A program made the translations under genes and the position numbers. From Actinomycetes bacterium (GTDB lineage Bacteria; Actinomycetota; Acidimicrobiia; Acidimicrobiales; Palsa-688), in NCBI GenBank assembly GCA_021808425.1, contig JAKBBS010000097.1, forward strand, positions 1-12,317: a stretch of 12,317 bases of DNA, written 5' to 3'. The notes beneath the pieces are model-generated. The model ran no database searches and was not told the DNA's origin. It worked only from the letters and a program-made list of their open reading frames with translations. Each line of letters begins with the position of its first letter. The stretch's first letter is position 1. Below are positions 1 to 6,784 of the stretch, piece after piece.

Positions 1-48
1 CACGAGCCCCGAGACCCCGTCGCGAGGTGGTGTAGATTAGACGGTCCC

Positions 49-125
49 GGGGCTATAGCTCAGTCGGTTAGAGCGCGTCACTGATAATGACGAGGTCGTA
101 AGTTCGATTCTTACTAGCCCCACCA
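49..125 (+). tRNA. tRNA-Ile (anticodon GAT), CCA encoded
   Basis: Complete cloverleaf visible by eye. The acceptor stem GGGGCTA pairs with TAGCCCC, the D arm is GCTC...GAGC, the anticodon stem CGTCA/TGACG encloses loop CTGATAA with anticodon GAT, and the T arm is GTAAG-TTCGATT-CTTAC. Discriminator A is at 122 and CCA at 123-125 is encoded in the DNA. A TAGATT at 32-37 is a plausible -10 box, but no convincing -35 is seen in the few upstream bases. The gene is intact, so anything inserted next to it either restored or spared the 3' end. No second copy of the tRNA 3' end occurs in the window, so a classic tRNA-derived direct-repeat att pair cannot be shown here. Confidence 0.97.
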
Positions 126-127
126 AG

Positions 128-152
128 GGGAAGTCACGAAAGTCGGCTTCCC
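128..152 (+). terminator. hairpin directly after tRNA-Ile
   Basis: GGGAAG at 128-133 pairs with CTTCCC at 147-152 around a 13-base loop. The loop holds the first TCACGAAAGTCG repeat copy. There is no T-run after it, so it could be a weak terminator for the tRNA or simply part of a recombination end. A second hairpin follows: GGAGAC (173-178) with GTCTCC (187-192). Confidence 0.3.
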
Positions 153-167
153 AGTTCACGAAAGTCG
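134..167 (+). repeat. left-end repeat pair (TCACGAAAGTCG twice)
   Basis: Copy 1 is TCACGAAAGTCG at 134-145. Copy 2 is AGTTCACGAAAGTCG at 153-167. The shared 12-mers start 22 bases apart, about two helical turns. Copy 2 recurs, perfect over 15 bases and in inverted orientation, at 12173-12187. Copy 1 begins 9 bases after the tRNA CCA. The arrangement fits binding sites for a transposase or recombinase at the end of an element. That is inference from position and symmetry, because no target duplication can be demonstrated. Confidence 0.55.
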
Positions 168-266
168 CCGTTGGAGACTTGAATCCGTCTCCCTGACGCT
201 CTGACTCACCATCGCACCTTCGCTGCGCCCGTTCTCCGCGCTCACCGCGCGCGGGTCCAACGACGA

Positions 267-292
267 GGCCCCCGCACGGGCGTGCGGGGGCC
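267..292 (-). terminator. strong hairpin, terminator of the transposase operon
   Basis: A perfect 11-bp stem (GGCCCCCGCAC at 267-277, GTGCGGGGGCC at 282-292) closes a 4-base loop. It lies about 30 bases beyond the stop codon of the leftward transposase gene. The strand downstream of it has only a weak T-rich run, so termination would rely on the GC-rich stem. Confidence 0.6.
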
Positions 293-323
293 GGGACAAT
301 CCACTGCGGGGGTCAGGTGCGGA

Positions 324-1991
324 TCAGGTTTGCAGCACGACGCGCTGCGCGCGCGACGCCACGACGTCCTCGACCAGTCGGCGATACGTCAGCGTGCGCT
401 GCTGTGGCGGCCGACCGGGCCGCCGGCGAGGCGAAGTCTTCTCGCGCGTCACTGCGCGATCGAAGGCCCGCGCCAAGCGCCGGTTGGTACTCGCCACGGC
501 GAAGGCCACGAGCAAGCCCGTCTTCACGATGCCCATGACCCGGATTCGTCCTCGCACGACCCCGCCACCGGCCTCGTCCTTGAGGTTCCCGAAGAACGGC
601 TCGACCGACGTCGATCGGCGCGAGTACGACTTGTACCACTCGCGCGAGCCGTAGATGTGGCGCTGCAGGAGCGGTAGTTCCTCCGCGTTGAAGGTCGGGT
701 AGGCCTTCACGCAGACGCTGTCCTCTCCCGGATTCCGGGGCGCCGTCATCACGAGCAGCGACCCGGGACGCAGTCCCTTGCGTGCCGGCTGCAGAGGGCA
801 GTCGAGCTTGCCGGCCGCGCCCGGGCATTGGAACACCCGGGCCAGGTTCGCGCGCGGTGCCCCGTGGGGAACCAGCGCGTACGCCGAGCGTCGGGCGATC
901 GCCTCCTGGTAGTCGCGCAGCTTCGCGGGGTCCGGCTTGTACACCCCGTCCTCACCGCCCACGGGCGGCACGATGTGGAGCAGGTTCTGCGGGATCGACG
1001 GGGAGTAGGGCCGGCCTTCGATGATGACCGCCCCGCGCACCGTCCCCGCGGGCCCGAGTTGCGACTGCGTCAGTCCGAAGATCGGCTCTCCGCCCAGGGC
1101 TCGAATGGGCAGCAGGAAGTCCTGACCGTCATGCGAGGCCGTGTAGCCGCGGTCGATGAGCACGTCGCCGAGGCGGCCGAGGCGCTGAGCGACCTCGCCC
1201 ACGCAGGCGAGCCCCATGGCCTTGTCCTGGACCGTCGAGGGACGAAAGCGCGCCGCGACCACGGCGCGCGGCACCAGGGGTCCGTCCTCGTCGCGGGTCG
1301 AGACCGCCGCGGTGAGACAGTACCCGAAGTGCGGGTCCTTGCCGGCGTCGTTGCGTGACCCTCGCCAACCCGCGTCCCGGTCCGTCACCACCCGCAAGCG
1401 CTGGTAGATGGCGCGGCCCTCTTCGTCGCGCGCGACGCGAGGCTGGCCCTCGTCATCGACCTCCCACACCAGCTCGCGCACGATCGAGCTCGTTCCCCAG
1501 GTCGGTACGTCGCTCCCATCGACCGAGATCGACGCGATCTCCCGAGCTTGGCTGTGGGCGCCCGCGGTGGCGAGGGCGTTGAAGATCCGATCGAAGTCCG
1601 CGTAGCCCGCCTCGATCTTGCCCTCGTCGGAGTCGCCCTCGCGCGCGAAGCTCTCTCGCAGCACCTCATCGACGCGCGTGGCCAGGTAGCAGACCTGGCG
1701 ATAGGTCACCGGCTCTCCGCGACGCGCCAGGCCTAGACGAGCACGTGTCGAAGGAGTCAAGGGACGCAGGAGGTCGGGGATTCCCGCGAGGAAGAATGAC
1801 CCGGCGAAGGCGCCGAGCTGGAGGGCGACGAAGAGCGTTCGCACCGAGAGCTGACGGGGCCGTCCCCGCCGCGCCTCCGAGGCCGCGAGCCTCTCTTCGA
1901 GCCACTCCGCGCAGGGGCGACCCTCGATCGTGGCCCCGTCGATCAGGCGCTCGGCTTCGGGCAGGTGCACGCCCAGCCAGTCCGCGTTCAC
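324..1991 (-). CDS. DDE transposase-like protein (555 aa)
   Basis: Probable DNA transposase acting at the ends of the element. Candidate RNase-H-fold catalytic residues are D158 in SVDGSD, D280 in VLIDRGY and E464 in SVEPFFGNLK. Before the last comes YGSREWYKSYSRRSTSVE, closely like the 'YGSxEWxxSYSRxRxxVE' stretch I recall from a common actinobacterial transposase family. A cysteine pair (C389, C398) precedes a variable region, and the C-terminus (from about 515) is basic. The GTG start at 1991 overlaps the stop of the upstream recombinase gene as GTGA, indicating translational coupling and a shared mRNA. Length and all three acidic residues look intact, so it is probably functional. Similar proteins are often annotated only as 'transposase'; I cannot assign an IS family name with confidence. 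Confidence 0.8.
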   Translation of the reverse strand: MNADWLGVHLPEAERLIDGATIEGRPCAEWLEERLAASEARRGRPRQLSVRTLFVALQLGAFAGSFFLAGIPDLLRPLTPSTRARLGLARRGEPVTYRQVCYLATRVDEVLRESFAREGDSDEGKIEAGYADFDRIFNALATAGAHSQAREIASISVDGSDVPTWGTSSIVRELVWEVDDEGQPRVARDEEGRAIYQRLRVVTDRDAGWRGSRNDAGKDPHFGYCLTAAVSTRDEDGPLVPRAVVAARFRPSTVQDKAMGLACVGEVAQRLGRLGDVLIDRGYTASHDGQDFLLPIRALGGEPIFGLTQSQLGPAGTVRGAVIIEGRPYSPSIPQNLLHIVPPVGGEDGVYKPDPAKLRDYQEAIARRSAYALVPHGAPRANLARVFQCPGAAGKLDCPLQPARKGLRPGSLLVMTAPRNPGEDSVCVKAYPTFNAEELPLLQRHIYGSREWYKSYSRRSTSVEPFFGNLKDEAGGGVVRGRIRVMGIVKTGLLVAFAVASTNRRLARAFDRAVTREKTSPRRRPGRPPQQRTLTYRRLVEDVVASRAQRVVLQT

Positions 1992-2890
1992 TGCTCCTTC
2001 TTCTCCAGTGGGCAGGTGGACTGGCGCGGCAGATACCTCGCGTAGCGCAACAGCGAGTGCCAGCTCTCGTGCCCGGTCGCCGCCATCACCTCGTGGATCG
2101 AGACCGGGCTGGTGAGCAACGTGACGATGTAGGTCGCCCTCAGGCGATCAACTGAGAGTCGTGGCACGCCCCGTCGATAGTCCAGCCACTGGTGCGCCTT
2201 CACGGTGGAGAACTTGGGCTGCGCGCTTCCCAGCAGCCGACCCCTTCGCCGCTGGGCCGCGAGGCTCTCGAGCTCCGCCTCGAACTCCGGCAAGACCCTG
2301 GCGCACCGGCCCAATGCCCTCACGAACACGCCATCTTCGTGCCGGTGCACGTCCCTCGCGCACACGTCGCGCACGCTCCGACGCACCAGACCCGCTCCGG
2401 CGCCCAGTACCACGATCGCCGTGATGTTGAGTTGGCGCAGCTTCGTGGGCTGACTTCGTGCCGCCAGCATCAGCGCGTCGATCTCTGCTGCGCTGTAGGG
2501 CGGCTTCGGCACTCGCCGACCGATCTGAGCCTGGACGGGTGAATCAAGCGCCACGGTGCCGTGAGCCTGGGCCAAGCGCCAGAGCAGCGGCTCCTCGTCT
2601 CGGGCGCCGGCTGGTTGGCTACGTAAGAAGCCTTTAACCGTGCGCGGTGCGAGCACGTTCTCGACTGTCAGCTCGCCCCCGATCCGCAGGACGAACACCG
2701 TGAGTTTCGTCATGGCTCGCAGGTAGGGACGGATCTGCTCACCCTTCAGGTGCGCGAAGGGCTCCACCGCGGCTCGCACCAGGTCGCCGATGGCGGCCCA
2801 CTCGGCCGGCTCCACCAGGCCGTACCTGCCGATCGCGGGGTTGTAGAACTCGACGGTCTCCCGCGACGTCCAGGGTGTTGGGTGTGGCAT
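1988..2890 (-). CDS. tyrosine recombinase/integrase-like protein (300 aa)
   Basis: Predicted site-specific recombinase. The C-terminal half has a recognisable, if divergent, tyrosine-recombinase layout: an Arg in GAGLVRRS (R170/R171), a box II SVDRLRATY with R251 in which the usual first His of HxxR is Asp248, GH at 273-274, and candidate nucleophile Y283 at the canonical spacing of nine residues after His274. The N-terminal 125 residues would be the core-binding region. The start is taken at the ATG at 2890. A longer frame running to 3034 would cross the palindrome and overlap the divergent gene, so it is rejected. No clear Shine-Dalgarno precedes 2890. It is the first gene of a leftward operon with the DDE transposase (GTGA overlap). 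The missing box II His is tolerated in some family members but makes biochemical activity less certain. Confidence 0.78.
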   Translation of the reverse strand: MPHPTPWTSRETVEFYNPAIGRYGLVEPAEWAAIGDLVRAAVEPFAHLKGEQIRPYLRAMTKLTVFVLRIGGELTVENVLAPRTVKGFLRSQPAGARDEEPLLWRLAQAHGTVALDSPVQAQIGRRVPKPPYSAAEIDALMLAARSQPTKLRQLNITAIVVLGAGAGLVRRSVRDVCARDVHRHEDGVFVRALGRCARVLPEFEAELESLAAQRRRGRLLGSAQPKFSTVKAHQWLDYRRGVPRLSVDRLRATYIVTLLTSPVSIHEVMAATGHESWHSLLRYARYLPRQSTCPLEKKEQ

Positions 2891-2923
2891 GGGGCCACCG
2901 TGCCGGGAGGCCCCGAGTGCCGC

Positions 2924-2946
2924 AATCGGCGCAAACTGCGCCGATT
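2924..2946. promoter_or_regulatory. perfect palindrome, likely operator between divergent genes
   Basis: Arms AATCGGCGCA (2924-2933) and TGCGCCGATT (2937-2946) are exact reverse complements separated by three bases. The site lies in the 73-base gap between the leftward recombinase start (2890) and the rightward HTH gene (2964). It is just upstream of the rightward -10 and within the probable leader of the leftward transcript. Its size and symmetry fit a dimeric HTH repressor, most simply the adjacent HTH protein controlling itself and the recombination genes. Confidence 0.65.
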
Positions 2947-2950
2947 CTGC

Positions 2951-2957
2951 TACGTTA
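2951..2957. promoter_or_regulatory. overlapping divergent -10 boxes
   Basis: TACGTTA reads as a TANNNT-type -10 on the plus strand (TACGTT, seven bases before ATG 2964, as for a leaderless mRNA). On the minus strand it reads as TAACGT, which would start the recombinase transcript near 2946. No good -35 is seen for either. Sharing the same bases would make the two directions compete. Confidence 0.4.
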
Positions 2958-2963
2958 TTCCTG

Positions 2964-3434
2964 ATGGCGAGACGCTTCCTCCCGGCCACGGTCCTCGAGC
3001 GCCACCGAGACTTCGGGCGCACCTTCAACGCCACGATCGACTTCGACGAGCCCTACCCCGACGGCGTCGTCGCCGCGGCTCTCTACCAACACCTCGTGGC
3101 CTGCGCGGTGCGCGAGCACTTGGACGCCCAGGCCGACCCCCGTCAGGCCCGGGCGGACTTGGCCCGGCGGCTGAGGGTGAGCCCCGGCTGGCTGGTGCGC
3201 AAGCTCCACGGCCAGGCGGCGGCGTCCCTCGAGGAGATGGCCGAGTGGCTATTGGAGCTTGACCTGCCGGCACCGTCTCTCGAGGTGGCCCTCGACGCCG
3301 CGCGCCGGGCCAGCCCCTTCGACCGCGACATCGAGGTCGTCGACGCCGAGGACCTGAGCCCAGAGGAGCTTGATCTCGCCCGCGCCGAGCAGCTCGAGCT
3401 GCTCGCGCGACTCAAGGCCGAGGTCGGAGAGTAG
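2964..3434 (+). CDS. small HTH DNA-binding protein (156 aa), probable regulator
   Basis: Residues about 63-100 read as an XRE-like helix-turn-helix (ADLARRLRVSPGWLVRKLHG, then EMAEWLLELDL). The C-terminus, from about 120, is strongly acidic. The ATG at 2964 is preferred to an upstream in-frame ATG at 2889, which would run back through the palindrome. A -10-like TACGTT seven bases upstream suggests a leaderless transcript. It diverges from the recombinase/transposase operon across a perfect palindrome, so autoregulation and control of element mobility is the simplest role. An accessory recombination factor (excisionase-like) is the alternative. The family is not recognised beyond the HTH. Confidence 0.75.
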   Translation: MARRFLPATVLERHRDFGRTFNATIDFDEPYPDGVVAAALYQHLVACAVREHLDAQADPRQARADLARRLRVSPGWLVRKLHGQAAASLEEMAEWLLELDLPAPSLEVALDAARRASPFDRDIEVVDAEDLSPEELDLARAEQLELLARLKAEVGE

Positions 3435-3488
3435 GGGTCTCCACGTCAATCGAGCGCGCGTCCCAGCGAGCAGGCAGACTCGGTACCA

Positions 3489-3977
3489 ATGTCCTGGGTT
3501 GATGCGCTCATCGGTGCCGGCTCCGCGTTGGCCGGAGGGGGCTTCGCGTACCTCGGCACCTCCCGCGATCGCCGCCAACGCGCCGAGGACGCCCGCGAAG
3601 ACCGCAACTACGCCAGTCGACGCGAGGCCTGCCTGTTCCTCGAGCGTCAACGCGCGCGACAACTCGAGGTTGATGCCCAGCTGTACAAGCTCAAGCGCTT
3701 CGGCGGGTCCATGGACAACCCCGATCACTCGGACCTCCAGAGCAGCGAGATCGATGCGTTGGTGTCGCTCTTCCTGCCGGATCGAATCGTGGACCTGCTC
3801 ATCGATCTCAACAAGCGGCACGAGGAGTTCATCAAGAGCGCCAACGCCATCGACTACGCCCGACACGGTGATGATCGAGTCAAAGCGGTCAAGGCCATGG
3901 ACACGCCCTTCGACCGCCTCAAGGCCGGCTCGAACGCGCTTCGCCAGGCACTGCGTGAGGAAGCGCAGTCGAGGTAG
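3489..3977 (+). CDS. membrane-anchored protein of unknown function (162 aa)
   Basis: One hydrophobic glycine/alanine-rich segment at residues about 5-23 is followed by a highly charged arginine-rich stretch (DRRQRAEDAREDRNYASRRE). It should therefore be a short N-terminal membrane anchor with a cytoplasmic helical body. The remainder is predicted mainly helical, with no catalytic motif visible. It begins 54 bases after the HTH gene in the same direction and may share its transcript. Only a weak AGGCAG-type ribosome site precedes the ATG. Proteins of this layout are common in actinobacterial accessory regions, but I cannot name a family. The architecture (anchor plus about 140-residue helical domain) and even the length match the unrelated 162-residue protein at 9264-9752. 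Confidence 0.6.
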   Translation: MSWVDALIGAGSALAGGGFAYLGTSRDRRQRAEDAREDRNYASRREACLFLERQRARQLEVDAQLYKLKRFGGSMDNPDHSDLQSSEIDALVSLFLPDRIVDLLIDLNKRHEEFIKSANAIDYARHGDDRVKAVKAMDTPFDRLKAGSNALRQALREEAQSR

Positions 3978-4205
3978 CGGATCTTCGCGCTGACCCGATC
4001 TTCGGACCAGCGAGCCCCAACTCTGCGTGACTGAGCAATGCTCGAGTCGGTCTGGAGACCTGAATCTCACCGCGCCGCACTCCGCGGGCCGGAGGTCTGG
4101 GCCGACACTGCAGGAAGAGCCCGCGCGGGCGCTCTGCCATCTGGGAGAATCTTGGAATGTTGAAGAACCACCTGAGAGAGACGCCAATGAAGGAGTGGAC
4201 TCCTC
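3978..4205. other. intergenic region before the methyltransferase operon
   Basis: No full gene. It contains two small palindromes: GGTCTGGAGACC at 4049-4060 and GCCCGCGCGGGC at 4119-4130. The latter is a possible weak terminator for the preceding gene. No clear -35/-10 pair was found, although a promoter for the downstream operon must lie here or further upstream. The last 49 bases hold a short upstream ORF, listed separately. Confidence 0.4.
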
Positions 4206-4213
4206 GTGGCTAA
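4157..4213 (+). CDS. possible 18-codon leader ORF overlapping the methyltransferase start
   Basis: ATG at 4157 opens a frame encoding [18 protein letters not shown], whose TAA stop at 4211-4213 lies just inside the methyltransferase gene (GTG 4206). A GGGAGA eight bases upstream is a reasonable ribosome site. A second in-frame ATG lies at 4187. It could be a translational leader that controls methyltransferase initiation, or chance. The short length makes this uncertain. Confidence 0.3.
   Translation: MLKNHLRETPMKEWTPRG
4191..4204 (+). promoter_or_regulatory. palindrome masking the methyltransferase ribosome binding site
   Basis: AAGGAG (4190-4195) is a strong Shine-Dalgarno nine to ten bases before GTG 4206. 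It is embedded in AGGAGT (4191-4196) and ACTCCT (4199-4204), exact complements separated by two bases. An RNA fold here would need a larger loop than two bases, so only the outer pairs could form. Duplex formation or a protein dimer site are alternatives. Ribosomes translating the leader ORF would pass through it. Confidence 0.4.
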
Positions 4214-5384
4214 CGACAATCTCTCCAGCGCCAAGAACGCTAAGAACGACGAGTTCTACACTCAGTATTCCGACATCGAGAAGGAGATGAACGCCTACCT
4301 CGAGTTCGACCCCGATGTCTTTCGGGACAAGACGGTGCTCTTGCCCTGCGACGACCCCGAGTGGAGCAACTTCACGAAGTACTTCGCACAGAACTTCGAG
4401 AAGCTCGGTCTGAAGAAGCTGATCAGCACGAGCTATGCGCCAACGGCGGCAGCGCATGGGACGCAGCCGACCCTCTTCGAGAGTCAGAGTCCTCAGTTCG
4501 ATGCCGACAAGACCGCGTCCAACGGCAAGATCTTCACGCTCCAGCGAGACGCGACAGGCGATGACCGCATCGATGTTGATGACCTGGAGTGGGCGTACCT
4601 CGAAGGTGACGGCGACTTTCGCAGCAACGAGATTTGTCGCCTCCGCGACGAGGCTGACATGATCATCACCAACCCGCCTTTCTCGCTCTTCCGAGAGTTC
4701 CTGGCGTGGATCATCGAAGCAGGAAAGCAGCTCGTCATTATCGGGAGCATCAACGCCATCACCTACAAGGAAGTGTTTCCTCTCATCATGGCGGACGAGA
4801 TCTGGCTCGGGAACGGATTCCAAGCGGGCAATGCGTACTTCCGCCCACTGACCGAGCGAGACTACGCAGCCGGCGTTTACGACGAGAAGGCGAACCTGGT
4901 TAAGTTCCGCAATGTCGTCTGGTTCACCAACCTCGACCACGGGCGTCGCCACCAGCCCCTCGCCCTGATGACCCAAGCCGACAACAGGAAGTTCTCCAAG
5001 CACAAGGAGATCAAAGGCGTCGGCTACATGAAATACGACAACTTCGACGCAATCGAGGTGCCGTTCATCGACGCTATCCCGAGCGACTATGCCGGGGTGA
5101 TGGGTGTGCCCAAGTCGTTCATGACTCAGTACAACCCCAAGCAGTTCAAGATCGTCGGTACGTCACAAGGTTGGTTCGGTGCGGCATCGAAGACTTACCC
5201 CAAGCAGATCCAGGTCAGCAAGGAGGGCAAGCGGAGCACGGTGACGAAGCTCAACGATGCTCCCGCTATCAAGGTCGGCGCGCCGCCTGTTGACAAGACC
5301 TACTACATCGTAGATGGCGACTGTTTTGAGGCGGTCTTCGCCCGCATCTTGATCAAGCACAGGAGACCGAAGCATGAAGACTAA
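4206..5384 (+). CDS. EcoRI-family adenine-specific DNA methyltransferase (392 aa)
   Basis: Predicted to transfer a methyl group from S-adenosylmethionine to adenine N6 in a specific DNA site, protecting host DNA. The N-terminus carries the EcoRI-methylase signature [19 protein letters not shown] (about residues 10-28), followed by [12 protein letters not shown] (45-56, SAM-site region) and the catalytic NPPF motif at 156-159. The length is in the usual range for this family. The GTG start at 4206 is supported by AAGGAG upstream and by the position of the conserved motif. Its 3' end overlaps the DUF262-HNH gene by 11 bases, so the two are co-expressed. Sequence composition here is less GC-rich than in the flanking blocks, suggesting separate acquisition. 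The family is known for GAATTC, but the recognition site of this enzyme cannot be read from the protein. Confidence 0.93.
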   Translation: MANDNLSSAKNAKNDEFYTQYSDIEKEMNAYLEFDPDVFRDKTVLLPCDDPEWSNFTKYFAQNFEKLGLKKLISTSYAPTAAAHGTQPTLFESQSPQFDADKTASNGKIFTLQRDATGDDRIDVDDLEWAYLEGDGDFRSNEICRLRDEADMIITNPPFSLFREFLAWIIEAGKQLVIIGSINAITYKEVFPLIMADEIWLGNGFQAGNAYFRPLTERDYAAGVYDEKANLVKFRNVVWFTNLDHGRRHQPLALMTQADNRKFSKHKEIKGVGYMKYDNFDAIEVPFIDAIPSDYAGVMGVPKSFMTQYNPKQFKIVGTSQGWFGAASKTYPKQIQVSKEGKRSTVTKLNDAPAIKVGAPPVDKTYYIVDGDCFEAVFARILIKHRRPKHED

Positions 5385-6534
5385 GCGCACCACCTACTCC
5401 GTCGAGCAGGTCTGTAAAGGCTTCGTCTACAACGAGCTCGAAGGCAAGGGTCTGTTTGGGCTGGCTGGCAAACTCGTGATCCAGCCCGAGTACCAGCGCA
5501 ACTACATCTACGCCGACGGCAAGCGTGACGTTGCTGTCATCGACTCGCTCTTGAAGGGATACCCGCTCGGCCTCTTCTACTTCAACCGGCCGGACACTGG
5601 GAACCTCGAAGTCCTCGACGGCCAGCAGCGCATCACCAGCTTTGGTCGCTTCGTCACCGACAAGTTCGCGATCATCGACGCTAACGGCATGCAGCAGTAC
5701 TTCTCCGGGCTGTCAAAGGACCAGCAGGAGAAGATCTTGAAGTCCGAGATCCTGGTGTACGAGTGCAGCGGCACCGAGTCCGAGATCAAACAATGGTTCC
5801 GAACCATCAACATCGCCGGGGTGCCGCTCAACGACCAGGAGCTACTCAACGCCATCTTCTCGGGACCCTTCGTCACCGCTGGCAAGGCCGAGTTCTCCAA
5901 CAGCCAGAACGCCAACGTCCAGAAGTGGAGCGCCTACGTCAAGGGTCCCGCCAATCGGCAGAAGTTCTGGGAGTGCGCGCTCGACTGGGTGAGCAAGGGG
6001 AACATCGACGACTACATGAGCCGCCATCGCAACGACACCACGATCGACGAAGTCAAGACCTACTTCAACACCGTCATCGAGTGGGTTGGAAGCCACTTCA
6101 CGTCGGTGGAGAGCGAGATGTGTGGCCTCGAGTGGGGGCGGCTCTACGAGCAGTACCACAACGACCCCTACGACCCTGCCGTGGTCGATGGGGAAGTGAA
6201 GAAGCTCTACGCCGACCCCTACGTCAAGAGCCGCAAGGGCATCTTCGAGTACATCTTGGGTGGTTCGACGGACACCAAGCTCCTCGACGTTCGAGTCTTC
6301 GACGCGGCAACCAGTCGCTCGACCTACGAGAAGCAGACAACGGCGGCGAAGAAGGTCGGCGAGTCCAACTGCCCCCTGTGTGCTCTCGGCCACGACGCCA
6401 ACAAGACCAAGATCTGGTCCTTTGCAGACATGGACGCGGACCACGTCTCAGCGTGGAGCAAGGGTGGAGCCACGATCGCCTCGAACTGTCAGATGCTCTG
6501 CAAGACCCACAACCGGTCCAAGGGCAACCGCTAG
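5374..6534 (+). CDS. DUF262-HNH nuclease (386 aa), likely restriction partner
   Basis: The N-terminal DUF262 domain (ParB/sulfiredoxin-like) shows IQPEYQRNY (36-44), LDGQQRI (81-87) and FRTIN (142-146). In characterised relatives (GmrS, SspE) this domain senses modification and uses NTPs. The C-terminal HNH domain has zinc-type cysteines C333/C336 and C372/C376, with D356-H357, N371 and H379 as the HNH core. All key residues are present. An AGGAGA ribosome site lies seven bases before ATG 5374, inside the end of the methyltransferase gene. Paired with an adenine methyltransferase it most likely cleaves DNA lacking that methylation. A modification-dependent or abortive role is possible, because other DUF262 enzymes work that way. 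The gene next downstream starts about 14 bases later. Confidence 0.9.
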   Translation: MKTKRTTYSVEQVCKGFVYNELEGKGLFGLAGKLVIQPEYQRNYIYADGKRDVAVIDSLLKGYPLGLFYFNRPDTGNLEVLDGQQRITSFGRFVTDKFAIIDANGMQQYFSGLSKDQQEKILKSEILVYECSGTESEIKQWFRTINIAGVPLNDQELLNAIFSGPFVTAGKAEFSNSQNANVQKWSAYVKGPANRQKFWECALDWVSKGNIDDYMSRHRNDTTIDEVKTYFNTVIEWVGSHFTSVESEMCGLEWGRLYEQYHNDPYDPAVVDGEVKKLYADPYVKSRKGIFEYILGGSTDTKLLDVRVFDAATSRSTYEKQTTAAKKVGESNCPLCALGHDANKTKIWSFADMDADHVSAWSKGGATIASNCQMLCKTHNRSKGNR

Positions 6535-6547
6535 AAGCTGTGGTGAT

Positions 6548-6784
6548 GTGACCGGCGTGCCCAACTTCGTGAAGGACCCGGACTATCGACTCCGGTGGCC
6601 GAATCACATCTTCGCAGCGGAACTTCAGCGACTCATCGGCCGCGCAGGAGCGACTGGCCTCACCCCCGAGTGGCGTGAGGAGGTGGAACAGCTCCTCAAA
6701 CAGGCCTTTGCATCGGCCGTGCCGACCGAGGAGTTCCATCGTCTAGGGGAGTACGAGCAACTTTGGGGTGGGGAGCCGTTTTGA
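6548..6784 (+). CDS. small protein of unknown function (78 aa) in the restriction operon
   Basis: Not recognised. The frame is open far upstream inside the nuclease gene, but the only sensible starts after that gene are GTG at 6548 or GTG at 6557; neither has a good ribosome site. The product is soluble, acidic to neutral and mostly helical (PEWREEVEQLLKQAFASAV), with aromatic residues near both ends. Its stop overlaps the TTG start of the next gene (TTGA), which argues for real translation and coupling. It lies 13 bases after the nuclease stop. A specificity, inhibitor or adaptor subunit is conceivable, but nothing in the sequence proves it. Confidence 0.55.
   Translation: MTGVPNFVKDPDYRLRWPNHIFAAELQRLIGRAGATGLTPEWREEVEQLLKQAFASAVPTEEFHRLGEYEQLWGGEPF

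Noticed and set aside
2891..3034. A 48-residue N-terminal extension of the tyrosine recombinase
   Set aside because: It would read through the palindrome and the divergent promoter and overlap the HTH gene; the ATG at 2890 fits the regulatory layout better.
3249..5003. A 584-codon open frame on the minus strand
   Set aside because: It lies opposite the HTH, membrane-protein and methyltransferase genes, all of which have recognisable motifs or better coding character; it is antisense openness typical of GC-rich DNA.
5842..6444. A 200-codon minus-strand frame opposite the nuclease
   Set aside because: Valine/leucine-rich antisense shadow of the DUF262-HNH gene with no motif or ribosome site.
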